DNA of 64,000 nt from assembly GCF_028713515.1 (NCBI RefSeq), contig NZ_JAQTOD010000004.1, positions 62,001 to 126,000 of the forward strand, written 5' to 3'. Shown here piece by piece: positions 54,742 to 64,000 of the stretch (position 1 is its first letter; the number at the start of each line of letters is the position of its first letter). The stretch is from Sulfurimonas sp. Lineage in GTDB: Bacteria > Campylobacterota > Campylobacteria > Campylobacterales > Sulfurimonadaceae. Position numbers and translations under genes: made by a program. The notes under the pieces are model-generated. The model saw only the letters and a program-made list of their open reading frames with translations, had not been told where the DNA came from and made no database searches.

Positions 54742-55572
54742 ATGAGTAAACTACAAAAAATCTTAGTTCGTGCAAGGCGTCAAGTCTTTAGTGAAATGGT
54801 TGGAAATAATCCATCTATTTTTCAAGGCGAAGGGTATGACTTTATCGAGCTTAGAGAGTATATGCCTGGAGATGATATTCGTAAGATTGATTGGAATATC
54901 ACCGCAAAGATGCAAAAACCATTTATTAAAATCTTTCGTGAAGAGAGAGAGTTGAATGTTGTGATTGTCTCTATTTTAAACGGAAGCGTTCATTTTGGTT
55001 CAAAAAAGTTTAAGCAGGAGCTAATTGCTGAGATTGTCGCACTTCTTAGCTACTCAACTCTTAAAAATGGTGATTTGTTAAGCTCATATATATTTACAGA
55101 CAAGATTATTTCTCACTCAAAACCAACTAAAAAAATTCATCAAGTTCAAAAAAATGTTGAGGATATTCTAAGCTTTGATGCACTAAATAAAAAAGTTGAT
55201 TTCAAACTGATTGCAGACACGCTTTTTAGAAGATTAAAAAGAAAATCTTTGATTTTGGTAGTGGGAGATTATTTTGAGATTCCTGACTTTAGAATTTTGG
55301 CAAAAAAGCATGAGGTGATCTCTGTAATCGTTAGGGATAAACTAGAAGAAAACCCACCACAAATGGGCTTTGCTTCACTTGTAGATCCTGAGAGTGGGGC
55401 GGTTTTAGAGGGTGACTTTAATGCCTCAAGTGTAAGAGCTTACAGTAAAAAAGTTACAGAGCATGACCATAATCTTTTTGAGAAATTACGAGTAGATCAA
55501 GTTAGATTTACAAAGATTTATACAGACTCTATGCCAAGCATAGGGCTTCGCAGACTTTTTGAGGGTAGATAA
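54742..55572 (+). CDS. DUF58-family protein
   Basis: The 276-residue protein has the DUF58 core: FQGEGYDFIELREYMPGDD, then DIRKIDWNITAKMQKPFIKIF. The C-terminal half is VWA-like. DUF58 proteins are regularly encoded right after moxR and bridge the ATPase to the VWA proteins. It directly abuts the next gene. Confidence 0.9.
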   Translation: MSKLQKILVRARRQVFSEMVGNNPSIFQGEGYDFIELREYMPGDDIRKIDWNITAKMQKPFIKIFREERELNVVIVSILNGSVHFGSKKFKQELIAEIVALLSYSTLKNGDLLSSYIFTDKIISHSKPTKKIHQVQKNVEDILSFDALNKKVDFKLIADTLFRRLKRKSLILVVGDYFEIPDFRILAKKHEVISVIVRDKLEENPPQMGFASLVDPESGAVLEGDFNASSVRAYSKKVTEHDHNLFEKLRVDQVRFTKIYTDSMPSIGLRRLFEGR

Positions 55573-55980
55573 ATGGCACTAGAAAATAGTTATGATGTAC
55601 CACTTCATGATATTAAGCAGATAGTTGAGATTGAGGATTATTCGCTTTATTATTTTATTGGTGCCGTCACAATTTCTGCTCTTTTAATCGCTCTGGCTGT
55701 TTTCTTGCTCTATAAATGGAATAAGAAAAAGAGTAAATTCAACATAAGAAAAGAGCATGAAAAACTGCTAAACTTAGTTGACTTAAATGATACAAAAAAT
55801 GCCGCTTATGCCATCACGCTCTATGGATTAACATTTAAAAATGATAGCCCAAGACATAAAGAGATGTATGAAAATTTACTCAGCAGACTTGAGGGCTATA
55901 AATACAAAAAAAGTGTTGATGAATTTGATAGTGAAACCATTGGTTATATAGAGCTTTTTAAGGGCATGATTGATGCTTGA
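55573..55980 (+). CDS. DUF4381-like small membrane protein
   Basis: The 135-residue protein has one membrane helix (YFIGAVTISALLIALAVFLL, about 28-47) and a cytosolic helical domain (NAAYAITLYGLTFKND). The place between DUF58 and the VWA genes and the layout (short N-terminus, one helix, helical domain) fit DUF4381 of Bat/MoxR operons. It overlaps the next gene start by 8 bases. Confidence 0.65.
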   Translation: MALENSYDVPLHDIKQIVEIEDYSLYYFIGAVTISALLIALAVFLLYKWNKKKSKFNIRKEHEKLLNLVDLNDTKNAAYAITLYGLTFKNDSPRHKEMYENLLSRLEGYKYKKSVDEFDSETIGYIELFKGMIDA

Positions 55981-56902
55981 TGGAATCTATTTTGAGTTCC
56001 CAAAATTAATCTTCATAATCTTTCTTTTTATATTATGTGAAAGATTCTGTAAGATGCGACTCTCGTCCATCTATTTTCCACACACGGCACAATTTTTAAA
56101 AAAAAGCCTATCATCTTCAAAACTAATGTTGTTTCTAAAATGGTTCGGTATTGTTATGCTCATTTTTACGCTAATGTCACCGGTAAAAGAGGAGCCATAT
56201 ACACTTGAGCCAAAAGATGGACACGAGATAGCTCTGATTTTAGATACTTCAGAATCTATGAGCGCCATGGGTTTTGACATAGCAAATATTGAATTTACGC
56301 GGTTTGATGTTGTGAAGGAGATAGTGAGTGATTTTATAAAAGAGAGAAAAAATGACAATATCGGACTCGTGGTTTTTGGAGAGTTCTCTTTTATCGCCTC
56401 CCCGCTAACTTATGATGAAAATATTTTAAACAAGATAGTTTCTCAGCTCTATATTGGCATAGCGGGAAAATATACTGCGTTAAATACAGCCATTGCCCAA
56501 GGGGTCGACCTCTTGAAGATGGGAAAATCAAAAAGCAAAGTCGCCATTTTGCTGACAGATGGATATAGCACAGAGGGAATCGATAAAATCCCACTAGATA
56601 TCTCAATAGAGATGGCAAAAAAAGAGAGAGTTAAAATATACCCAATAGGGATTGGTGCGCCAAATGAGTATAACGCAGAGGTTTTAAAAAGAGTTGCTAA
56701 AGAGAGTGGAGGTGTCGCTTTTGGAGCAACAAACGCAGGGGAGCTAAGAGAGATATATAAAAAAATTGACGAGATTGAGAAATCAAAAATAAAAAATAGA
56801 GAATCTAAATACCTAACTTATTACTACCAATTACCTCTATTTTTATCATTTATCTCTTTGATGCTCTACATCTTTCTTAGAAACAAAAGAGGTTACGCAT
56901 GA
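55973..56902 (+). CDS. batA: VWA-domain membrane protein, BatA-like (set 2)
   Basis: The 309-residue protein has two N-terminal helices, a VWA domain with intact MIDAS (DTSESM and LLTDGYSTEG), and a C-terminal helix (YYYQLPLFLSFISLMLYIFL). It resembles the set 1 BatA over its whole length, including the closing EKSKIKNRE segment. ATG 55973 is preferred. It overlaps the next gene by 4 bases. Confidence 0.82.
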   Translation: MLDGIYFEFPKLIFIIFLFILCERFCKMRLSSIYFPHTAQFLKKSLSSSKLMLFLKWFGIVMLIFTLMSPVKEEPYTLEPKDGHEIALILDTSESMSAMGFDIANIEFTRFDVVKEIVSDFIKERKNDNIGLVVFGEFSFIASPLTYDENILNKIVSQLYIGIAGKYTALNTAIAQGVDLLKMGKSKSKVAILLTDGYSTEGIDKIPLDISIEMAKKERVKIYPIGIGAPNEYNAEVLKRVAKESGGVAFGATNAGELREIYKKIDEIEKSKIKNRESKYLTYYYQLPLFLSFISLMLYIFLRNKRGYA

Positions 56903-58686
56903 GCTTTTTGTACCCTGAGTTTTTATACTATATGCTTCCGGCACTTCTTCTTATGTTTGGACTCCTGCTTACTCAAAAAGAGTCACAGGAACACTTCTTT
57001 AGTAGAGATGTGATTGAGAAGCTAAGAGTTAGTTCAAACACGCTGACGCTAAAGGCTAGGAATGCGCTTTTTTTGATAATGGGCTTTTTTATGATTTTGG
57101 CATTAGCAAGACCCATTATAAGCGATGGTTTAGTTGATTTAAAAGCTAAAAGTAGCGATATTGTGGTCGCAATTGATATATCAGAAGATATGCTTGGAAG
57201 TGATGTTTATCCAAGCCGTCTAGAGTTAGCAAAACAAAAAGTGTTAACGATGCTAGGTTATGCCTCAGGAGAGCAGGTTGGTGTAATGGTGTTTGCAAAA
57301 AATGTCTATCTTGTCTCGCCTCTTAGCTCCGACATAAACGCTGTCTCTTTTTTACTAAAAGAGCTAGATACGACTTCAATAACGGAGCAGGGAACTGACT
57401 TCTTCTCTTTAATCGATGTTGTTGCAAAAGCTAAAAAAAGTGATGAGAAGAGAACGCTTTTTATCTTAAGTAGTGGTGGAGATAAAAAGGATTTCTCAAA
57501 AGAGATAGAGTTGGCTGAGAAAAATATGATAACTATTTTTGTTCTTGGTGTGGGCACCCAAAAAGGAACGCCGATTAAGCTTAAAGATGGGGCTTTGCTA
57601 AGGAGTGCGGGTGGGATGGTTATCTCAAAACTAAATGAAAATATCTCAGATTTGGCAACAAAAACAGGTGGAACATATATAAAATCAACAACGCCACCTG
57701 GTGATGTAAGGGCAATGTTAAGCGAGATAAAAAGAGTAACAAAAGCAAGAGAGCTAAAGAGCCAAAAGGTTCAAAAAAACATTGAGTTATTTTATATTCC
57801 AGTAGGCATTGCTCTTTTTTTACTGCTTGTGGCAACTAGCTCAATCAGAAGAAAAGAGGTAGCTGTTGCCCATATCTTGATGCTATCTCTACTTTTATCA
57901 TCAACACCAGATCTGAATGCAGGGGTGCTTGATTTTTTAGATATAGGTAGAGCAAAGAGTGCCTATGAGCAAAAAGATTATAAAAATTCCGCAAAGCTTT
58001 ATGAAAAATATGCCAAATTAAATCAAAATAGCGAGGCGTTTTACAATAGCGCAAATGGTTACTACAAGCAAAAAAGATACAAAGAGGCGATAGAAAACTA
58101 TAAAAAAGCTTCGTTTGATTCGAAAACCAAGAGGGCTGATAATCTATCAAATCTAGGAAACGCTTATGTAAAAAGTGGAGCTCTAGAGATGTCGGTGCAC
58201 GCTTATGAAGAGTCTCTTAAAAACAAAGAGGACAAAAATACCAGAGAGAACTTAGAGGCAGTAGAAAAACTTATCAAAAAGCAAAAAAATAGCTCTAATG
58301 ATAAAAAAAGTAGTGAGAAAAATAGTGATTCAAAAAATAATAAAAACAGTGACAAAAAAAATAGCGATGATAAAAACAGTGATTTAAAAAATAGTAAAAA
58401 AGCAGATAAAAATAGTCTATCAAACAAAGATAATAAGCCAGAAGAAAAGGGTAGCAGCGGCAATGATTTAAAAAAGAGCAAGAACAACAATGATGATGTC
58501 AAAACACAAAGTAAAAAGCAAGAAGAGTTAGAAAAAAAGCAAAATAGTGTAAAAGAAGAAGATAAAACTTCTTCAACTAAATCGAACCAAAAATCAAAAA
58601 TGATGAGTAATGATGAGCAAGAGAAGTGGATGCAAGAGGTAAACACAAGAAAAGGAAGTTATCTTTATAAGCTAAACGAGAACTAA
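56899..58686 (+). CDS. batB: VWA-like and TPR protein, BatB/BatC-like (set 2), MIDAS lost
   Basis: The 595-residue protein has N-terminal helices and a VWA-like domain, but the metal site is altered: DISEDM for DxSxS, and FILSSGGDKKD where LLTDG is expected. A helix near 295-315 is followed by TPR-like repeats (YEQKDYKNSAKLYEKYAK, YKQKRYKEAIENYKKAS). A long Lys/Asn/Ser/Asp-rich region runs from about 455 to 570, and a short C-terminal motif (DEQEKWMQEV) follows. It probably keeps a structural role and not metal binding. Confidence 0.8.
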   Translation: MSFLYPEFLYYMLPALLLMFGLLLTQKESQEHFFSRDVIEKLRVSSNTLTLKARNALFLIMGFFMILALARPIISDGLVDLKAKSSDIVVAIDISEDMLGSDVYPSRLELAKQKVLTMLGYASGEQVGVMVFAKNVYLVSPLSSDINAVSFLLKELDTTSITEQGTDFFSLIDVVAKAKKSDEKRTLFILSSGGDKKDFSKEIELAEKNMITIFVLGVGTQKGTPIKLKDGALLRSAGGMVISKLNENISDLATKTGGTYIKSTTPPGDVRAMLSEIKRVTKARELKSQKVQKNIELFYIPVGIALFLLLVATSSIRRKEVAVAHILMLSLLLSSTPDLNAGVLDFLDIGRAKSAYEQKDYKNSAKLYEKYAKLNQNSEAFYNSANGYYKQKRYKEAIENYKKASFDSKTKRADNLSNLGNAYVKSGALEMSVHAYEESLKNKEDKNTRENLEAVEKLIKKQKNSSNDKKSSEKNSDSKNNKNSDKKNSDDKNSDLKNSKKADKNSLSNKDNKPEEKGSSGNDLKKSKNNNDDVKTQSKKQEELEKKQNSVKEEDKTSSTKSNQKSKMMSNDEQEKWMQEVNTRKGSYLYKLNEN

Positions 58687-58782
58687 AAAAGATGAGATAG
58701 ATTTAGGCTTTATCTATGGAGAGATAAGGTTTTTAAGGTGATGTTAGTTTATAAATTTAAGATAGTATTTTACAGATAATCA

Positions 58783-60216
58783 ATGCGGGAGAACTATTTG
58801 AGACATATTTTAAAGTTGATTTTTTTACTTGTTTTCACTTCAGGCATCATAAGCGCATCAGTAGTTGCAAAACTAGATAAAAGTAGTGTAGAACTTGGAG
58901 AAATGGCTTCTTACTCTCTTGAGATTTCAGGGGAAAATATTCAACGACCAGACATAAAAACGCTGTGTGGTTCAAGTATAGTTTCAAGTTCATCACAAAC
59001 AAATATACGCGGCGTAAACGGTAAATTTAAAAAAAGTTATACACTGAGTTATGGCTTTGCGCCACAAAAAAGCTGCACGATTGAGCCAGTTGAAGTAGAG
59101 ATTAATGGCAGAGTTGAGCGAAGTAATAGTGTTGCGGTAAAAGTAGGCGCAGTCACAAGAACCGATAACCATGACTTTACCCTGACGCTTAGTAGTGACA
59201 AAAAAGAGCTCTTTGTTGGAGAGACGCTTGAGCTAACGCTAACTTTAAAACAAAAACTAAACTCTCAAGCTATAGATAGCCAGTTTGTTCCACCAGAGTT
59301 AAAAGGATTTTGGGTAAAAAATGAACCAAAGCCACTAAAAAGTCAAGATGGAAACTATGAAATAACCAAACTTGTATATAAATTAGCGCCACAAAGAGAG
59401 GGAAAATTAACCATATCAAAAGCACAAATCAAGGTTGCCACAAAAGCAAATTCAGACGATGACTTTGGGTTTTTTGTGCAGGCTCTTAAGTGGAAAACAT
59501 ATCTCTCAAATGAGTTGGAGTTAAGCGTAAAACCACTACCAAGTAATGTGAGCTTAATAGGTAATTTTACTATAAAAGCCACTCCAAACAAAAAAGAAAT
59601 GAATGCAGGTGAAGCTGTAAGTGTAAATGTGGAAGTCGTAGGAACTGGAAATTTAGAGGACATCAAGAGTTTTAAACCAACTATTGATGAAGTCAATATT
59701 TTTGATGAAAAAATAGCCATAGAGGGTGCGAAACTGACTCAAAATTTAACTTTTGTAGCCGATAAAGATTTTACAGTTCCAGCTTTTGTTCTAAAATATT
59801 TTGATACAAAAACAAAAAGTGTTAAAACCATCTCATCTGGCGAAATTCATATAAAAGTAAATGGTGCCAAGCCTAAAGAGGAGCTTGTTATAAAAAAAGC
59901 TTTAGATAAAGAGAATTTCATAAAGAGTGATATAGCTGTTGGACATGACAACACGACTCTTTTTATAGCCTTTTTTATTGGTTTGATTTTAGGTATTTTA
60001 CTTATGTGGGTTAAGTTGCCAAAAATATTTAAGAGAGAGAAAAAGAGTTTTATTGATGAGCCAAAACAACTTTTAGTTAAGTTGCTTCCATATAAAGATA
60101 GTGATGAAGTTAGAGAGATTATGGATATTTTAGAGAATAATATTTATTCAAATGAGAAACAAAACATTGATAAAAAAAGAGTAAAAGAGATTTTAAAAAG
60201 ATACAAAATAGAGTAA
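58783..60216 (+). CDS. batD: BatD-like exported protein (set 2)
   Basis: The 477-residue protein has a signal peptide (LRHILKLIFLLVFTSGIISAS) and BatD-type beta domains (SYSLEISGENIQRPDIKTL, GEAVSVNVEVVGTGNLEDIK). A membrane helix near 395-415 leads to a cytosolic helical tail. The frame starts at ATG 58783, but TTG 58798 has GGGAG six bases before it and is a good alternative that also gives a normal signal peptide. It ends the second Bat set. Confidence 0.78.
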   Translation: MRENYLRHILKLIFLLVFTSGIISASVVAKLDKSSVELGEMASYSLEISGENIQRPDIKTLCGSSIVSSSSQTNIRGVNGKFKKSYTLSYGFAPQKSCTIEPVEVEINGRVERSNSVAVKVGAVTRTDNHDFTLTLSSDKKELFVGETLELTLTLKQKLNSQAIDSQFVPPELKGFWVKNEPKPLKSQDGNYEITKLVYKLAPQREGKLTISKAQIKVATKANSDDDFGFFVQALKWKTYLSNELELSVKPLPSNVSLIGNFTIKATPNKKEMNAGEAVSVNVEVVGTGNLEDIKSFKPTIDEVNIFDEKIAIEGAKLTQNLTFVADKDFTVPAFVLKYFDTKTKSVKTISSGEIHIKVNGAKPKEELVIKKALDKENFIKSDIAVGHDNTTLFIAFFIGLILGILLMWVKLPKIFKREKKSFIDEPKQLLVKLLPYKDSDEVREIMDILENNIYSNEKQNIDKKRVKEILKRYKIE

Positions 60217-60400
60217 ATACATTTTTGTATCGTGAGGCAGTTGTCAATCCAGTAAAAACTTTTTTTTAAGCGTAGAACAACCCATCAGTGGTAAAAGTAG
60301 AGTTAATTTTTAGAAAAATACTACGCCTTAATGCTGATATTAAAAATAAAGTCTCTGCAAGGCAGATATCAATCTTTCTTAATATTTACCACTCGTAAAA

Positions 60401-61429
60401 TCAATATGCCAATGGGGCAGCTTCGGCAGCAGGAACAGTAACTTCAGAATCATTATATGCTGGCGCTGCAGGTTCTGGAGTAGGTATAGCGACATTATAA
60501 TCTATTTCTGGAGTAGCTTCTGGAGTAGGCACCGTATCTCCACCAGCAGTTTGTGCGGCTGTATATGAAGAGTACACATCCGACACAGCATCAAAATTTG
60601 TTTCACTCTCAACAGTTTTGTTTATTCCCCAGCCAATGAGCAGAGCAATAGCTATGGCAAATCCAATAATTCCAATTAAAAGTTTTTTATCAGTAGCATC
60701 ATATTCATCGGTTTCAGCGCTTGCAGATCTTGTGTTTTTTTCAATACGCAGTAAAACTAAAATCATTACAAACAGAGCAAAGATGACAATACCAGATCCA
60801 ACCGCTTGATACCCAACCGTTTTATTAGCTTGAGCAGAAAGATTTTTTTGCTTAGCTAAAACTTGTTCATGATTATGTTTGCTTTTAAATAGTGAGAAAT
60901 AGACATCAATGCTATCAAGAAACTTATCTTTAGGGAATGATTTTGAAAGTTCCCTTAGTCTTGTTAAAACTATTAGTTCTGTATCATAATCATAATCAGT
61001 AATATTGCTCAAAATTATCTCAGTTAATTGCTCAACTTGTTGCTTGTAATTTGGAGTATCAAGCCTTATATCTCTTGATGCAAGTCCATCTTTGGCAATT
61101 GATTTTGCAATTGATTTAAGTTTGGCTGTTTTAGGGTCCACATAAGGAACTTCAATAGGACTGCTTACTTCGTTCGTAGCTGTAGTGGCACTAGTTTGTA
61201 TAACAGGCTTCAGTACGCTCTCTATCTCTTCTTTTTTAACTTGCACATTTTTTGGCTTTGCTTCTATTGAGCCACTGATTGATGCATAAAGACCCGCAAT
61301 GGTTGCAATTAATGCCATAAAGGCGACAAAAAAAGTGATTGTACGAACTATGCGAAAGAAAAATTTCTTCTCAATCCTCTCTAATAATGTCACATGACGC
61401 TCCGTATTTAAATTTGTAACATCATACAT
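60401..61429 (-). CDS. Membrane protein of unknown function
   Basis: The 342-residue protein has membrane helices near 30-52, 205-225 and 250-270. Between the first two lies a periplasmic or cytosolic helical domain (about 55-200: KLKSIAKSIAKDGLASRDIR, TELIVLTRLRELSKSFPKD). The last 70 residues are Pro/Ala/Thr-rich. No family recognised. It is a single gene, convergent with batD (set 2) and divergent from nothing close. The 184 bases after it hold an inverted repeat-like pair but no clear terminator. Confidence 0.6.
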   Translation of the reverse strand: MYDVTNLNTERHVTLLERIEKKFFFRIVRTITFFVAFMALIATIAGLYASISGSIEAKPKNVQVKKEEIESVLKPVIQTSATTATNEVSSPIEVPYVDPKTAKLKSIAKSIAKDGLASRDIRLDTPNYKQQVEQLTEIILSNITDYDYDTELIVLTRLRELSKSFPKDKFLDSIDVYFSLFKSKHNHEQVLAKQKNLSAQANKTVGYQAVGSGIVIFALFVMILVLLRIEKNTRSASAETDEYDATDKKLLIGIIGFAIAIALLIGWGINKTVESETNFDAVSDVYSSYTAAQTAGGDTVPTPEATPEIDYNVAIPTPEPAAPAYNDSEVTVPAAEAAPLAY

Positions 61430-61618
61430 TTATATTACACAGAAAGGGTTAAAGTTTAAAATATTAAGTGAGAGAGTTATTTGTAATTGTTTGTTGCTTT
61501 AATATCACTATTAATAACCAAAGGATGTTCTTGGGAATCTGAATCAAATCATTGATTGTTAGCTAAATGAGCGCATTTTGGAATAAAAATAATAAGGTAA
61601 CTTACCTAATAGATTATT

Positions 61619-62449
61619 TTAATCTAAAATATCATGAAGTCTATTTCCGCCCTCTAAGTTTTTATGCAGGCTCTCCCAATTATCTTCTTCTATGTTTTTT
61701 TTCAAAAGAGTTAGTTCAGCTTCAAAAAGCTCAATCGCTTCAAGCAGGTTTGATTTGTTTTGTCTAAAAATATCTTCCCACATATTTGCAGAACTTTTTG
61801 CAAGACGACTCATAGAGCGAAATCCACCAGCTGCAAGAGCCAATATGTCGGTTTTGTTCTCCTGATTCATAACTGTATTTGCGAGAGAGTATGAGATGGC
61901 GTGAGGCATATGAGATATAAAAGCAGCATGACGATCATGTTTATCTGCTCTCATAAAGTGTTTTCTCATCCCCAGCTCTTTAAATATTTTTTTGGCAACA
62001 GCTGCTTGTGATTTTCCACTATCTTCTAGGTCACATAACACAACAACTTTATCATAATAAAGCCCTTCTATCGCAGCATATGGGCCAAAGTTCTCAGTTC
62101 CAGTCATGGGATGTGCTGCTACGAAATTTTTTCTTATAAGCGGTGGCACAGAGGCAATTATCTTCTCTTTTGTGCTGCCTAAATCTATGATGGTTGTATC
62201 CTCTGAGACACTTGTTAGGTTTTTTAGTGCCTCAACAACACCATCAACTGGAACGGCGAGAAAAATTACATCATACTCTTTGATTTCACTAAATTCTACT
62301 ATTTTATCAACTAAGCCGAGCTTGATTGCATCTTCTTGATGTGTCTTGTTGTGATCATTTCCAACAATATTTTTAATAAAATCTAATTTTTTTAGACTAA
62401 GGGCAAGTGACCCACCCATTAGTCCAAGCCCAACTATTGCGATATTCAT
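61619..62449 (-). CDS. tyrA: Prephenate dehydrogenase
   Basis: The 276-residue enzyme has the NAD fold (IVGLGLMGGSLALSLKK), IIDLGSTKEKI, HPMTGTENFGP and SHMPHAISYSLANTV. It oxidises prephenate to hydroxyphenylpyruvate for tyrosine. It is divergent from bamA, as at Cj0129c-Cj0130 in C. jejuni. Length is normal for the monofunctional enzyme without an ACT domain. Confidence 0.92.
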   Translation of the reverse strand: MNIAIVGLGLMGGSLALSLKKLDFIKNIVGNDHNKTHQEDAIKLGLVDKIVEFSEIKEYDVIFLAVPVDGVVEALKNLTSVSEDTTIIDLGSTKEKIIASVPPLIRKNFVAAHPMTGTENFGPYAAIEGLYYDKVVVLCDLEDSGKSQAAVAKKIFKELGMRKHFMRADKHDRHAAFISHMPHAISYSLANTVMNQENKTDILALAAGGFRSMSRLAKSSANMWEDIFRQNKSNLLEAIELFEAELTLLKKNIEEDNWESLHKNLEGGNRLHDILD

Positions 62450-62549
62450 ATCTGTTCTCTACTTTAATTTTTAAAATTAGAGTGATTTTACTATAGATTA
62501 ACCCCATAAAAGGTAAAATTATCACTTATTTTACACTTATGGAAAACTA

Positions 62550-64000
62550 ATGAGATTTTTTTTAGCAATGCTCTTCACACTACTAACAACAAGCGCTTTT
62601 TCACACACAATTAAATCTATAAAATATGATGGCATGGTGAATATGTCAGAGTCAGTCGCACTAAGAATGCTAAAGTTTGATGTCAATGATAATATCAGCG
62701 ATGAGATGATAGATGCGTCCATAAGAGCATACTATGCCCAAGGTTACTTTGATGACATTTGGGTAGAGCTCAAAGATGAGCAGCTGATATATCACTTTAA
62801 AGAGAAGCTCCATATCTCAAAGATAGAGTTAAAAGGATGGAAAGAGAGTGATACTGAAGTTAAAGATAGTGTAATCCAGATAAAGGTCGGTGCTTTATAT
62901 GATGAGAAGAAGCTAGAAGCTGCAAAAAAAAGGATAATAGACGCTATCAACCAAGAGGGTAAAATAGATAGCGTTGTTGAGATACAAAAAGAATTTCTCG
63001 ATAATGGAAGCATTAAGGTTACTTTTGTTGTAAATGAAGGCAGAGAGATAGTGATAGAGAGTTTAAAATTTAGTGGATTATCTGGGCTTAAAAGTAGCGC
63101 GTTTAATGATGTTGTTGCAAATAAAGAGCATCAATTTATGGGTTGGCTCTGGGGACGAAATGATGGGAAAATGAAAGTTGCTGATTTGGCATATGATCAT
63201 CTTAGGATTCGTGATATTTATATGCAGCATGGTTATTTGGATATAGATGTAAAGGAGCCTTTTGTAAATGTTAACTTTGATAGTTATCTAGCTGATATGA
63301 GTTATCAGTTAGAAGAGGGTGATGTGTATACTATAAGTGCAATCACGATTGAGCAGGAAAAACATGTTATTGATGATGCGATTATAAGAGAAGAGATAAA
63401 AATGATGGTTGGCAAACCATTTAATGTTCAGACATTTAGAGAAGATTCACAGAGGATAAAAACTCTTATTGCAGATCTTAGTTACGCATTTGTTCAGGTT
63501 GTTCCGGATCTTAAAAAGAACAAAGAGAAGCAGACGGTAGAAGTAGTTGTAAAAATTATGCCAGGAAACAAAGTAAAAATAAGAGATGTTATAATCTCTG
63601 GAAACAACAGAACACTTGATAGAATCATCAGAAGAGAGCTTTTTCTAGGGCCTGGAGATATGTATTCGTTAACTGACTTAACAGATTCAAGAAGCGCTCT
63701 TGGACGACTTGGTTTTTTTGATGGGAATACCATTGAAGAAAAAAGAGTTGACAATGAGTCTATGGATCTAATCGTTAAGGTTAAAGAAGCTCCAACGGGA
63801 AATATACAGATTGGCGGTGGATATGGAAGTTATGGTGGACTCTTAGTTAGTCTTGCTGTGAATGATAGAAATGTTTGGGGTTCAGGGATAAATGTAGGAG
63901 TTAAGGCTGAGAAATCAAGTAAAACTAAAAGTTACTCATTTGATATCTCAAATCCAAGATTAAATGATACTGACTTTAGTGGTAACTTCTCTATTTTCAC
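62550..64000 (+). CDS. bamA: Outer-membrane assembly factor BamA (5' part)
   Basis: The gene starts at ATG 62550 (MRFFLAMLFTLLTTSAFSHT, a signal peptide) and runs off the end of the window with 483 codons shown. POTRA domains are visible: IKSIKYDGMVNMSESVALRM, then ISKIELKGWKESD, REIVIESLKFSGLSG, YTISAITIEQEKH and VKIRDVIISGNNRTLD. NIQIGGGYGSYGGLLVSL begins the barrel. Five POTRA-like units point to BamA and not TamA. It inserts barrel proteins such as the porins in this window. Confidence 0.9.
   Translation, partial: MRFFLAMLFTLLTTSAFSHTIKSIKYDGMVNMSESVALRMLKFDVNDNISDEMIDASIRAYYAQGYFDDIWVELKDEQLIYHFKEKLHISKIELKGWKESDTEVKDSVIQIKVGALYDEKKLEAAKKRIIDAINQEGKIDSVVEIQKEFLDNGSIKVTFVVNEGREIVIESLKFSGLSGLKSSAFNDVVANKEHQFMGWLWGRNDGKMKVADLAYDHLRIRDIYMQHGYLDIDVKEPFVNVNFDSYLADMSYQLEEGDVYTISAITIEQEKHVIDDAIIREEIKMMVGKPFNVQTFREDSQRIKTLIADLSYAFVQVVPDLKKNKEKQTVEVVVKIMPGNKVKIRDVIISGNNRTLDRIIRRELFLGPGDMYSLTDLTDSRSALGRLGFFDGNTIEEKRVDNESMDLIVKVKEAPTGNIQIGGGYGSYGGLLVSLAVNDRNVWGSGINVGVKAEKSSKTKSYSFDISNPRLNDTDFSGNFSIF

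Noticed and set aside
58300-58600. Minus-strand frame over the Lys/Asn/Ser region of batB set 2
   Set aside because: It is a Leu/Ser/Phe-rich mirror of a low-complexity coding region, with no ribosome site or family features.
60217-60400. Possible small RNA in the 184-bp gap after batD set 2
   Set aside because: Some inverted-repeat-like words are present, but no promoter-terminator pair could be made out.

Overview
The window looks like chromosomal DNA of a free-living member of the Campylobacterota, most like Sulfurimonas. The DNA is A+T-rich and gene-dense. Two gene orders are diagnostic: gyrA-flgP-flgQ-flgR-asd, as in Campylobacter jejuni, and lysC-hobA-holB-folP, as in Helicobacter pylori. 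It also carries a Mqo-type malate dehydrogenase, a CetA/CetB-like energy-taxis pair and many c-di-GMP proteins. Species was not determined.

Layout. 1-10.2 kb is sensory: the end of a histidine kinase; an overlapping HD-GYP / periplasmic-binding-like / outer-membrane-protein operon; a short GNAT protein; mqo; a histidine kinase paired with a REC-GGDEF-EAL regulator; and a split MCP plus PAS energy-taxis pair. 10.4-15.7 kb is the housekeeping run rppH-lysC-hobA-holB-folP-CBS/GGDEF. 15.8-26.1 kb, mostly minus strand, holds a Lys/Ala-rich exported peptide, dnaK and grpE, a porin-feoA-feoB operon with a Fur-box-like site, comF-like, lepA and prs.

26.36-33.43 kb is an integrated element of about 7 kb. 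It lies between 38-bp direct repeats and abuts the 3' end of an intact tRNA-Asn gene. It carries a BrnT/BrnA toxin-antitoxin pair, an AAA ATPase, a DUF3467-like gene followed by a frameshifted partner, a ribbon-helix-helix regulator behind a 38-bp perfect palindrome, a small protein of possible OB fold, a Phage_GPA-type HUH replication endonuclease, a frameshifted excisionase-like gene and a tyrosine integrase. A 119-bp segment next to the left end recurs in the middle, so the element looks built in two steps. This is the best candidate here for something undescribed.

33.5-41.8 kb, minus strand, holds a radical SAM gene, hemE, a YqhA-like gene, asd, flgR, flgQ, flgP and gyrA. 42.0-45.0 kb holds amt, a P-II gene and a second amt. 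Both amt promoters carry the same 17-bp palindrome exactly 30 bp before the -10 box. tRNA-Glu and tRNA-Lys follow a flavoprotein gene. 46.7-60.2 kb holds two MoxR/VWA/BatD-type (Bat) gene sets flanking three envelope protein genes. One of the four VWA proteins has lost its metal-site residues. The window ends with an unknown membrane protein, tyrA and the start of bamA.

All calls come from reading the sequence and from knowledge of the families; no database search was run.
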